A DNA stretch of 64,000 bases from Bisporella sp. PMI_857 (taxonomy: Eukaryota > Ascomycota > Leotiomycetes > Helotiales > Helotiaceae): the NCBI GenBank assembly GCA_021307315.1, contig JAJSPD010000005.1, positions 1,144,386 to 1,208,385 of the forward strand. Direction: 5' to 3'. The notes below the pieces were generated by a model that was not told the DNA's origin, ran no database searches, and was given only the letters and a program-made list of their open reading frames with translations. Shown piece after piece: positions 21,460-32,222 of the stretch. Made by a program: the position numbers and the translations under genes. Positions within the stretch are counted from its first letter, which is position 1, and every line of letters starts with the position of its first letter.

Positions 21460-22665
21460 TCACAGGTTCTTGATCCCGTAATTATGGTAGTTATCCAAGG
21501 GGGCCTCATGCTCGACGAGCTCCCAGATGTCATCGACCCTCTTCGCGACATCCTCACCCAGCGGGCCCGCCTCGATGGCGGCCAGGGTCTCCTCGAGCTG
21601 CGAGACCTTGCTTGCCCCGAAAATAATCGCATCGCCAAGCTCCTTTTTCAGCTGGCTATGATATGCGATCCAGCGGTACGCCAAGGCAGCCTTGGAAAGC
21701 TTCGCGTCCTCTGCGATTTTTGCTTTGGGATGGACCCGTTAGCCGCGCCCAAGCTAGATGTGATAGATGGCAGGAGAGGCTCACCCCACTCATCCAACGC
21801 GGTGAACAGGCTCTCCTTGTTGAAGTACAGCTCCCGGTACAGCTTCCCATGAAGCGATTCCTTAGCGGCTGCTCCGAAGCGGCCGCTGTCCACCTTATCC
21901 TCCTTGAGATCCTTGGCGTTCTTTGTAAGGAACCCTCCGGCAATAGGCGAGTACGCATAGAAGCTGATGTTAAGCTTGCGGAGAAGAGGGAATAGACCCG
22001 TTTCGATGTGGCGCGAGACTGCATTGTAGTTTCCTTGGTAAACGGTTGGGAGCACGGAGTTGGTGGCGCTCTGGATGTCATAAATATTTTGCACGTCTTC
22101 TGGGCTGAAGTTGGAGACGCCGAACTTTTGATACGGAGGTTAGCTGTTTTGTGCTGTAGTTAGAATGGGAAGGACGGACACGCTTGAACTTTCCTGCTGC
22201 ATAAACCTCTTGGATAGCCGCGAGCGTCTCTTCAAGTGGGGTGCTCGGATCAGGAGAGTGGAGATAGTAGATGTCAACCTGCATGAGTCAGTTTTCGTGA
22301 GTTGTGACATTCAGGATATGCAAGGGTCATACACTATCAACGCCCAGCAGTTTCAAGCTGTTCTCTGCTGCATTCAAAACACTTTGCTTCGCCAGTGTGC
22401 CACGCTTGAAGCCAGGCGCCTTTGTGGAGACGGTGAATCTTTTTGGCGCACCAACTTTGCCGAGGACTTCCTCACTTCTGTACTGCCAAATGTTAAGCGT
22501 CAGTTCTACTAGAACATCTCTGAGTATACTCACATAGCCGGATGCGCTATCGAGTTCTTTGACGTTATTCTTCTCTAGGGTATTGAACACGCTTTTTAAT
22601 ACTTCGTCGTCAAAGCTCGCAATCACAGCGGTGCCGAATGATAGCTTTGGTGCAGAGCCTGCCAT
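21460..22665 (-). CDS. Aldo/keto reductase (AKR7/aflatoxin-aldehyde-reductase type)
   Basis: NADPH-dependent reductase of aldehydes and ketones, cytosolic. Exons in transcript order are 22665-22534, 22482-22333, 22278-22180, 22124-21785 and 21722-21460, giving 327 residues, normal for this family. The catalytic tetrad is visible: Asp39 and Tyr44 in the ELDSASGY segment, Lys65 in TVSTKAP, His101 in YYLHSPD. The FGVSNFSPEDV motif, the YQGNYNAVSR segment and the C-terminal IIFGASKVSQLEETL cofactor-binding segment follow. Physiological substrate cannot be read from sequence. Introns are 45-62 nt with canonical ends. It is convergent with the glutathione-synthesis gene, and both could serve detoxification, but that link is only suggestive. 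Confidence 0.93.
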
Positions 22666-23959
22666 ATTGACTAATATTTCTTGTCAAACGGGGTATGTTC
22701 GAGATGAGGCTTGATAGTAACGTGATCTTCAGGATTTGACTGATGAATATGAAGCGAAGAGAAGGCGGCACAAGGAATGCGGAATGCGGAATGGTGACTG
22801 CGCTATTACAGCTATTTATCCTTTTTTTTGTTTTTGAAAACTGAGGCCCACGCTATAGAGATCGAGCTTTTGGATTAGTAATCCTAACGATGTGACCTGC
22901 ATTATATGTCAACATTTTAGGAGCAATATACTAATCATTCCGAGAGAACGGTTATGGCAGCACTCACCTGCGTATACGATATACGAGTTGCGTCATCCCT
23001 GCCGCTGCCCACCTATTGATATCACTAGTTAAGCCGAGATGGTGTGCCTTTGGCTGGAATTTAAGATTTTGTCTAGTTGTCGTAATCATACTTCTACCAG
23101 AGAATCAGTTCAAGCAATATACTACCTGGATAGTCTCGATAGCAGGCACCATTTTCCGCGGATGTTGATATAGGATAGTCGTTGCAATTATGTGAATTCC
23201 TACCATCAAAATCTTGGACAGTTCGAGAACTTGTATTGTTTCATTCCGCTTACCTTTGACGGACTTGACTGAACGTCTAAACTCTAGATCGTTGTGTGGT
23301 GCCCTGTCCATATGCCTATTAAGCCCATTGTGTCAATTATGTCAATTATGTCCATTCAATATTTTTTTACCTTCTAGTGATAATGCGCTCAACGTTGCAA
23401 GGCAGCCTCATCTCATGTCACGAGCTGACGCCAATGCGAACTATCCATACTCGGAATGAATGATGATAAAGTCCACATGAGAGCAAGAATTTGGTTAATA
23501 ACTTTTTAATTGAACATTGCCTTATCAACCATTTCAAATCCTTGGACTCCGCTAACCCCAACCTCCAGTCTCCGCCCATAAAGATAAAGGGTATAGCATG
23601 GTAAGTGGTAAAATATGATACAAGATTATTCCATGCCAACGAGTGAAAACCAAAAATTGGCCTCCAGATCGTCGTGGAACCCGGGTCATTATAAACAGAA
23701 CACCCATTTGTGAGATAACGCCGGCGCTTATAAACATGCATCTTCGTATGGGTCATATGGGAACTTCGCGAGATCAAGTGTCCGCTGCGACGACGAAGGA
23801 TCATCGGACACTCGAGGCCAATGGAGTTCGAGCCTCGACAATACCTCATTCCCAGGTCGTCCTGTTCTCCACAAGACGACAAACCGGCTTAGATATGGCC
23901 ATCACAAGTCGTCAAACCGGGACCGACGGTGGAATTGAATGAGAAGAAGTTCAATACGC
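22666..23959. other. Intergenic region between aldo/keto reductase and the LIM-binding gene
   Basis: Upstream of the reductase and downstream of the PtaB-like gene. Open frames at 23105-23311 and 23418-23882 (minus) and 23643-23942 (plus) are short and unrecognised. A direct repeat of TGTCAATTATG occurs near 23330-23350. The segment next to 23960 is probably 3' untranslated region. Confidence 0.45.
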
Positions 23960-26384
23960 TCAGGCCGGATTGATTTTCTGTCTTTTACCTCCTATTCTGG
24001 GGCTCGGCTTAACTCCTGTTTTCGTTTGTGCGCCATTCACCTGGTTTTCTTCTTCTGTCTTCACGGTGCTGGGCCGCCTCCTTTTAGTGCTAGCATTAGG
24101 GCTGGTATTCGCGCTTGGCCCACTGGAGCTTGTACCATGTTGGCTTTGTTGAAGCTGCATGCCGGGTGCTTGCGCTGGGCTGCCCATGTGAGGTGATCCG
24201 TCAGGAAGATTGAGATGTCCAGGTGCAGGAGATGCATGAGGAAAATTGGGCATGCCCGGTGTTCTTGGGCCTGATGGATTCTTCTGCTGTGAATTCGGAT
24301 CTGCACCATTCTGCGCAACATTTGCAACATATTGATCAAGCGCGTCGTATGGTCTCAAGGTAGGGTTTGCCTGCGCAAATGCGAGAAGGGGATTCATGTG
24401 ACCTAAAATCTCAGCGAGCTAAGACATGTTAGTCGGGAACACACCTGGGCTCAACGAGAAGTATGTACCTCAAGAAACTGGAAAACAGCAGGTGTGATTC
24501 CCATGTTCTTTTTTACTTTAGATAGAGGAAGATCGATATCAGGCGGCGGTTGTGGTGGCGACTTCATCGACTTTGTTTTCTTCTTATTCATCTCGGGCGA
24601 TTGCTTGCCTTCAGGAGGAGCGTTCATATTCTTCCATTCCTTTCCCCAATCATGCAGCGGCCGTGCCGATTCGATCACCTTACTTCGGGGCAGATACTCT
24701 TCATGGTCACTGGTAACAAATTCAAGAAGCTCAATTTTTTGCTCCGCGTCGAAATGAGCCTTTAATATTCCATTTGCAATTAACTAACCTTGTTAGTCGT
24801 GAGCACATGTTTAGGAAGAAGACACTTACCTGAGCACCAGTATCAAACCAATAGGTGAAACTTGCTTTGGCACTCTCAATGTAATGGCCGTTATTTGGAA
24901 GTTCCTTTTCGGTGCCTTTCTCTACTCTCATTTGCATATTCTTAATTCCACTCTCATAATGAGTATGATAATATCTCGGTAATGCTGGAAACGTAATTTC
25001 GTATTGCTTGTTGGAAGGCGCATCATCCGCAACCCAAACCGTATGTCGTAACACGCCTCGCGGCGAGAAGAATTGATTGACAAACCTTTGCCAATACTCT
25101 AGATCATCTTGTTGTTTTGCGGCTTGTGCGAGACTATGAGGTCTATTGCCTGCCAGGTATGTACTCAAAGGTTTGGAATTCATTGCAAAACCACTCAAGT
25201 TGTCACCGAACAAATATAACTTTAGTAGATACTGGCCCCTGAGTTTCTCATTTTGCCGCTGCTGCTGTTGATGCATCATTGCCGCGTTTGCTGCCGCCTG
25301 TTGTTGCTGCTGCTGCATACTAGGTTGTTGTGCTGGTGGACCGGGTTGTTGAATTTGTGGAGCTGCCTGGGCCTGGGGAGGCTGTTGCCCCTGGGATTGT
25401 GCTTGGTTCTGCTGCGCTGCTGCTTGTGCCTGAGCTTGGGCTTGGGCCTGAGCTTGAGCGTGGACTTGTTGTTGGTGCTGCTGCTGCTGCGCCAGTTGAG
25501 CCTGCTGCATACTTATCTGCTGGGGATTCATTTGTCCTGGGTTATTTCCACCTTGAGCACTCGCCTGCTGCATAGCCATTTGTTGCATTAGATGCTGTTG
25601 GTGCTGTATGTGTTAAATTGATGGTTCGGCTAGAAGAAATGACACAATTGTGTGGGTGATAAGTAACCGTGCTTACCTGATGTTGTTGTGCTTGCTGTTC
25701 CATGCTCTGCTGCTGGGCATGTTGTTGAGCCGCCTGTTGTTGGGCTGCAGCCTGAGCTTGTTGGAGGTGCTGTGGTAGGGCGACAGGCCTCATAGTAGTC
25801 CCACGCATATTCGCAAATTGAGCCGCTTGAGCTGGGGTCATTTGATTCATCCCGTTTGGCATCCCCATCGCCGCTGGATTTACTCCGCTATATTGCTGCG
25901 CCATTAAAGCCTGTCGCTGCGCGGCCGCCTGGCGTTGTTGATGGATTAGTTGCTGTTGTTGCATTTGTTGCTGAATCTGGGGGTTATTCGCGACTACTTG
26001 AACATTCGGTCAGCATCGGTACGGGGGAATCCTGGTATTAGAGTGATTTTCCTGGAGCACCAAACAGAGAGGAATTGACTCACAAGCCATCTGTTGTTGA
26101 TACATCTGTGCCTGCTGTGCTGCCCCTGGATTCAGATGTTGTAGAGCATGAGCGTTAGGTCCGCCTGCTCCTTGGGGGATGCCCCCCATCATCGCTCCTG
26201 CTTGACTAACTTGAGGGCCACCTGGGCCAGAAACACCCATATGCATCTGCGGAGCCATTCCTGGTTGTCCTGGCATTTGCTGGCCTTGGTGTTGGGGCAT
26301 TCCCGCCATTGAATGGCCACCAGGCACATTTGGGTGCTGAATGCCCGGATATGGTGAATGTTGCCCATGAGCCAGACTCATCAT
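23960..26384 (-). CDS. LIM-domain-binding transcriptional co-regulator (PtaB/Mfg1-like)
   Basis: Homologue of fungal PtaB/Mfg1, which partners the Som1/Flo8 regulator in adhesion, biofilm and filamentation control in the nucleus. Exons are 26384-26084, 25996-25677, 25603-24830, 24783-24469 and 24418-23960, totalling 722 residues. The N-terminal 320 residues are Gln/Pro/Gly/Met-rich with long glutamine and QA tracts. The LIM-binding/dimerisation domain follows at about 320-510, with the motifs LKLYLFGDNLSGF, DLEYWQRFVNQFFSP, LPRYYHTHYESGI and KASFTYWFDTGAQ joined by splicing to LIANGILKAHFDAEQKIELL. The tail has GHMNPLLAFAQ and a basic stretch STKRRRPS. Homologues in plants are SEUSS-like. The glutamine-repeat DNA may be length-variable between strains. 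Splice joins restore the domain exactly, so the model is reliable. Confidence 0.9.
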
Positions 26385-28572
26385 TCTGCTCCTCAGTATC
26401 GATTATCCACCACGTGGATATCGATGTTTGACCAGCGATCTACCTACCATGCGCGTCAAAGATTGATCGATGTGCTTGATTATATAGTATCGGCTTCCGA
26501 GCTCCTATATCACCGGTTCGGTCAATGGCGACCAATTATCAAAGCCCTATGCCTTGCGTTTGTCTGCGAGGTATGCAAAGGCCAATCTTTCGCACTAATG
26601 AGTAGTCGCAAAATGTTGTTGAACGTGTTGCGACAACACAGGCTAAATCCTACCGGCCCCCACGGACTTCCGTCCAAAAGTAATCTGACGCTGCTGCTCA
26701 GGCTCTGCAAAGTTCGAGACGTGGTCTGACTCGAAGGATGTTGTCAAGAAATGGTGGTTTGGTATGAGGCATCAATAGATGTGCGACAGTGAGCTGTGGG
26801 TGATTCGCTCGGATGATGTCGCGACGCCAACAGCTGATAGGTTGTTAGCAGAACCTTTGCTGGCAAGTATCTCTAATGATGTGCTTATTTGCGCGCTCCA
26901 AATTCGAAGAACCGATAGATAATCTAAGGTGGTCGAGTGAGGCTTGTCACGATGCGAGTAGCGACCAGTATTGCGGCAAGATATGTATACGAAGAACCAA
27001 GTTTGCTGTCCGCACCACACTGAGGAGATGGATAAGCAATTGGAGAGAGGGGGGATAGTGCAATAATTGAAGGATGAAGAGAATGAGGAAAGCTGGGTTG
27101 AGGCTATTCAGAAGTGAGGGACGGTAAACATGGCTGCTCGTTTTCCGTGCTGATCCAGAAGACAAGGAGAGGCACTTTGGGCTTGGGGCTGGCACAAAGT
27201 TCGGGGGTGGGAAGGATCGTCGTTTCCATTTGGCTTCCTGGCCTGAGGCCTCCAACAGCTTTTACCATCAGGTGAAGCCTCGGGCCAATCAGGTGATTTA
27301 AAGTAGTAGGGGCTCTTACTTAAGCAGAAGCAGGTGACTTAGTCCGCCCATTTAAGTCTAGTGACTTACAGGGGCTCTACAAATCAAATATTTAATTTTT
27401 CCAGACTTCCACAACTCCAACCAAAATCTTATTCACAACCACAACACCACTCGACGCTATATCACAACACCGAAACTATGAACAGTCCTCCTTGAAGGGT
27501 AGCCGTGCTGAGGATCATTCGCACCTTCTATCAGCCATTGGTTGGGGGGGACTTGTCCTTCGAAATGTAAGCTATACACCCAGCTCTGCCAGCTTTGCTC
27601 TATGGTGGCTCTATCTCTTATGATGACAATTCTTAAATACTTCTTTTCCCAACTGCAGTCGACCATGATGAAGTCTATGCTGTTCGGGGGGTAGATACGT
27701 CTATTCCTTGTTACTTGCCAGTACATTTGTCTGAAGAAATTTCCTGCCCAGAATTACGCTATACACCAACTCTTAGCATCTCGCTAACCTTGCACAGAAC
27801 GTTTAGGAACCAGTGCACCTACCTATCTAATTATTGCACACCGTCGTCAATATTATAAACGAAACTTTGCTATACGTTCTCTAGCCGACTAACACATAGC
27901 ACTCCCTCCACCTCCCTCTATAGCAGGTTAGTCACACAACCTTCCATACCGTCAACACCCAAAGCTTTTATGATGAAACACATACCACATTCGCAGTTTT
28001 CACTCGAGTCTCGACCGAACCTAACAGAGACAGATGAGGGTACATTCTTCCTTGGATGTCTGATTAAGCTTCTCACTCGTCATTACTTATCACTTTAAAT
28101 ATCTGAAGGGCTCTTGGCTAACGGACGCAAAGTCTAGGAATAATGCTACATGTTGCTTATGAACAATCGCTTACAATGCATTGACATCATATTATGAAAT
28201 GCTATTATCTTTGTGTAAGATCGATCGATATAATAATGAACTTAACTTTCATACGACTGTCTCTGTCCTCGAGTTATCCTTTACGTGTCTCTCATTTTCT
28301 GCAACGGGGTGATATAAACTTGAATGTACTCGTCATGCTTATTTACTTGACCAAGAAAGAGGTACACAAACACGCTCACAGGAATAAATAGGCACTTCTA
28401 TGCGGCATTGGCATATTTTAGTGGAGGCAACGTTGGGTATCAGTTCTGATAAACTCTAATGTACATATTCTCGTCCCATTTCGCCCACAATCCATGCTTT
28501 GCCATGCCGTTACCTATGATCTCAAGTTCTAAGAACGCCATACCACACCCGTAGTTCGTTTGAAATACGTGC
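26385..28572. other. Long upstream region of the PtaB-like gene
   Basis: About 2.2 kb without a recognised gene. A long 5' leader or promoter would be expected for a developmental regulator. A minus-strand open frame at 27457-27726 (89 codons, containing NQWLIEGANDPQHGYPSRR) is unrecognised and could be a small hypothetical gene. Near 27290-27370 there is a short repeated pattern of AGGTGATTTA and AGGTGACTTA type sequences. Confidence 0.45.
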
Positions 28573-31442
28573 TCATGACACCGTAATCTGCTGTTGAATG
28601 ACGTCACTCTGGCCACGCTCCCTGTTAACCTTCGCGCCGACCAATCCTCTGCGATTCCTTCCCGTCCGACCCCTTCCAAGCCAATTCAACTTCAAGCTCC
28701 TCGTCAGCTCCTCCATCTTCTTCTGACTTCCTTCATCCCCTCCACCCCCCACGCCCACACTCGCAAGGACGCTCATGCATTGCAACATCCTACCCACCGT
28801 CTCTGTAACTCTATTTCCACTATCCTCGTTCCGCTCTCTTGACTGCGAGAATGGTCTTGGAGGCGGCGGCATATTGATGCCGAGGCCCGCGGTGGCGGAT
28901 GGCTCAGACGTGTAGGAAACGTTGGATATGGCACGCGAGCGGTTACCAGACCCGTCGCCTGAGCCAAAGAGCGTTGTGGTTTGCGATCCGTAGGAAGCGT
29001 GCGAGGGATCGAGGGACATCGCTGTTGAAGGACGGTTACCTGAGATGACGCTGAATGAATCGGGGGATGTTGAAAGGATGTCGTTCGAAGGGATAGCAAG
29101 AGCGACGTTTTCGAGGGAAAGGCGGGAAAATATGGTGTTCAAGGTGTCGAAACGGGGAAGAATGACTGTGTCTCGGTAGGCTATGAGAACAATACGACGG
29201 ACCTCCAGTGCCTGAGATGCGGGTATATCTGTAGCTCCATTCGAAGCCGAGGGAAGTGCGCCCCAGAAGTCGCGTGCTTGGTCAGAGGTCATGAGAGTGC
29301 CGTGACCTGAGAATTCTAAGTCAAGGGGTAAAAATACGGCTTGCATATATGGTAGAATGGACGTGAATGTAAATAGCCACATCTCTACAAGATGCGGTAT
29401 AAGTCGGTCATCTGGTGTTCGGCGTAAGGTTTGGTCTAGTGAGCTGAAACCTGTCGAGAGGAGGTCGCGAAGATCTTCGATTATCATATCTGGCCGACGC
29501 TTTGCTATGCACCGTTGCAGATGTGTCCTAGCTTTTATTAGTACTACTACATTCGTCATATGAGACCGTAAACTACCTACGTAACAAGACGATTGAAGTC
29601 TTCCACTGGTAACCGTAAGTCCTCTCCTTCAAATATAACCAGCAGTTTGGCTTTCAGGTATGGCCATGCATCATCTGGCCCCATATTATTCAACCCATAT
29701 TTACCCATGTCATGGTCTGCACCGTATGTTGAGGACGGGTTTCCGAAGCTGGCATGAGACATTGTCGCAGTGAGCTGCGAGCCTGGCGTCGCTGAACCTA
29801 AACTTGATGAACCTCCCCATTCATAGCCGTTCTGATACGATAGTTCACTTTCCCTCAGTGCATCAATCTTCTCTTCTTTCTTCTTCTCTCTCAAAGCTCG
29901 TCCGCCATGCCGGAGATCCAAGCCACTCATACTCTTTGCAAAACTTGTGCTTGACGGTCCAGGGCTGGGAGGAAGACTGAAATTATACAGGCTACTAGGC
30001 GCACCCGGATCTGCAGGCCGTGAATTTGAAGCAGATGAAGACAGAGGCAAATGGTGGTCATCTTTTCCACTCAATTTATGTTTCTGTCTTGATAGGAAAT
30101 GGTGCTTCTTTCCCTCTTTTGCAATCTCTGGGTAATCGATTTGTCGAATTGTCGCTGAGCTCGAGTTTGCCATGCTGTACATGCTCGCGGCACTACTCAT
30201 ACTGTCGTTTAAGCCTATACCATGTTAGGATTCGTCAACTGTTTGGCGGTGCAGAGGAGAAATATAGCATCAGCTGCCGGGGTAAAAGAGCGCTATCCCG
30301 AGGATTCGCTCTTCCGAGAATGAAGTTCTCACAACCCCGAGCGTATCCAGAGAACAACTAAGCAATGCTTACTGGCAGTACTCATATTTCCCCTCTGCAA
30401 ACCCGCTAGAGAATATGACCCCATCTTACTTGGACTTGGCAACGCTCCAGATTTCCCATCTTTATCCTTACTTATTCCAATTTTTCCTGGTCTAGAAAAT
30501 AGCTTTACTTTGGGCTTTTCTGCCTTAACAAGTCTCTCAGGTTGCATCTGTGAGCGATGGTGTTCAAAGTCTGTAGCAGATAGTCCTGGTGAGGCTACAG
30601 GTGATCTTGGGAAAACAACATTGGCGGCGGCCTGAGCCGCACTTCTGTGTCCACCTAGGAGGCCATTATGATATTCCTGTCCACCGAAAGAATGATCTCG
30701 AGGCACAGATGCTTCAGTGACGCTCAGAACTGGGGGACTTGCAGGGCCTCTAGAGGGTCTTCTGCCATTGTTTCTAGTAAAATGTTAGCATTGTAATCTT
30801 CCCAGAGACGCAATGGCAGGTTATTTTGCAGCACTTGCTTGCCCAGCAACAATTCGACATTTGAAAGCTCTCCAATGCTGTTCAATAGTCCACAATTCTA
30901 ACAAGCCTGCAACGAAAATCTCAGGCAACATACTGAGTATCTAAGTGAGGCGGCGCAGGGACAGTCTGTGACCTCTGCCTATTGTGATGCGACTGCTGCT
31001 GCATAGCAGCCTGCGCAGCAATCTGGCTTGCGCTCAGCGCTTTATCTAAATTACCCATATTCGAACCTGCGCTGGCAAGATACGGCTCGAACGCTCCCTG
31101 GGTCTGCGAATGCTTTCTTGTGTGCCTATGGAAGTCAACCACCGGACTCTTTGTCGAGATGCTCAGCGCAGGGCTTGCATTCCGCGGTGTGCTGAGCGCC
31201 GGAAGGGTTGGGCGGGAGAAGTTGGTGAGAGAACCTGTACTGGAGTTGTTTGCCGGGACAGCGTAGAGGGGCCGCGGAGGCAGCGGCGCATCACTTCGCG
31301 GCTTGGGGACGTTGAGGTCGGCTTCGTCAGAGGAGGAGGACTCGACCCGTCGGAGTGCTGGCCGAGCGGATTGCGATTGCGATACCATGGGTGAGAAGCT
31401 ACCGGGAGCTCGCCCTGTAATGGGAGTGCCTGCCTGTGACAT
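28573..31442 (-). CDS. hbrB: HbrB-type TORC2 subunit (Bit61/PRR5 family)
   Basis: Subunit of target-of-rapamycin complex 2, which controls polarity, actin and the plasma membrane; hbrB mutants in Aspergillus hyperbranch. Exons are 31442-30934, 30773-30373, 30214-29581 and 29527-28573, for 832 residues. The first 480 residues are disordered, Ser/Pro-rich. The HbrB domain spans about 480-790: WPYLKAKLLVIFEGEDLRLP, VEDFNRLV, then HLQRCIAKRRPD, LLSTGFSSLDQTL, MWLFTFTSILPYMQAVFLPL and RRIVLIAYRDTVILPRFD. Introns one and two are unusually long for the window (160 and 158 nt), with the branch sites TGCTAAC and CCTAAC; the third is 53 nt. The gene is divergent from Gon7 with about 370 bp between the starts. 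Identification rests on the conserved domain and is firm. Confidence 0.9.
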
Positions 31443-31811
31443 GGTCGCTGATTTATGAATTGCATAAACGTTTCACATAATTAAGGCTCGGCCGCGTGTG
31501 GGGTTGGGCTGGGGAGGATCATTGTCATGTCTTCGAACTAGGAGATGGTGATTTAATAAGGATGAAAGGCTCGATATGTTATGAGTGATTCAGGGGCTGT
31601 GTTTCGCATTCCCTCCTTTGCAGGTCCCTTTATCTACTTGCTACCAAGTTGTTAGTCCAACCAGGTGGCTGATGTCGATGCTAACTAAGATATCCCGCTA
31701 TCCGGGAAGCTTGTCCACTAGTCCATATATTTTCACCCCACCACAATCAACGCATCAGGAGATTTTGATACTCTCTTTTGCAGTCTAACACGCATACCTC
31801 GCTCAACAGTC
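31443..31811. promoter_or_regulatory. Divergent promoter region of hbrB-like and gon7-like genes
   Basis: A 369-bp gap between the start codons of two genes transcribed in opposite directions, so it carries both promoters and 5' leaders. No specific motif assigned. Confidence 0.5.
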
Positions 31812-32144
31812 ATGGCCGCTACGCCTACATCTGGAGCTTCTGCCCCACCTACACAGCAGCAGCACGTTTTGTCCGCAACATACCAGTCTCCAGACAATGT
31901 GGCCTTCACCTTTACCAGGAGCTTGCCAGCCACGAATGGGACCTCTGCAGAGAAGGTTGCTTACCTGGCAGCCTTGCGCGCTGCAACTCTGGCCATGCAA
32001 GAGCACATTAATACTGAGCTTACAGCCCGAATGGAGGAAGACAAAGCGCGTGACGCTTCCGATGGCAAAGGCGTAGGGAGAGCAAAAGCAGTTGACGAGG
32101 CTGAAGAGGATAATTATGGTGAAGAGGTTCCTGAGGAAGATTGA
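31812..32144 (+). CDS. gon7: EKC/KEOPS complex subunit Gon7
   Basis: Small single-exon gene, 110 residues, the typical size. KEOPS makes the t6A37 modification of ANN-decoding tRNAs and also affects telomeres and transcription; Gon7 is a fungal-type accessory subunit that stabilises the complex. The sequence shows the family pattern: LSATYQSPDNVAFTFTRSLP near residues 20-39, the helix KVAYLAALRAATLAMQEHIN near 48-67, MEEDKARD, and an acidic C-terminus ending EEVPEED. The start is the first ATG after stops in frame. Its 3' end converges on the Vps39 gene only 78 bp away. Confidence 0.87.
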   Translation: MAATPTSGASAPPTQQQHVLSATYQSPDNVAFTFTRSLPATNGTSAEKVAYLAALRAATLAMQEHINTELTARMEEDKARDASDGKGVGRAKAVDEAEEDNYGEEVPEED

Positions 32145-32222
32145 ATTGGGTATAATAAGCTACACGTATATACATGGGAACAGCCTTCAGTGCTGCATAT
32201 CCACGGATCGCGTCACGGATCA

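Noticed and set aside
25253..25591. Plus-strand Leu-rich ORFs opposite the PtaB-like gene
   Set aside because: They are the antisense of the CAG/CAA glutamine tract.
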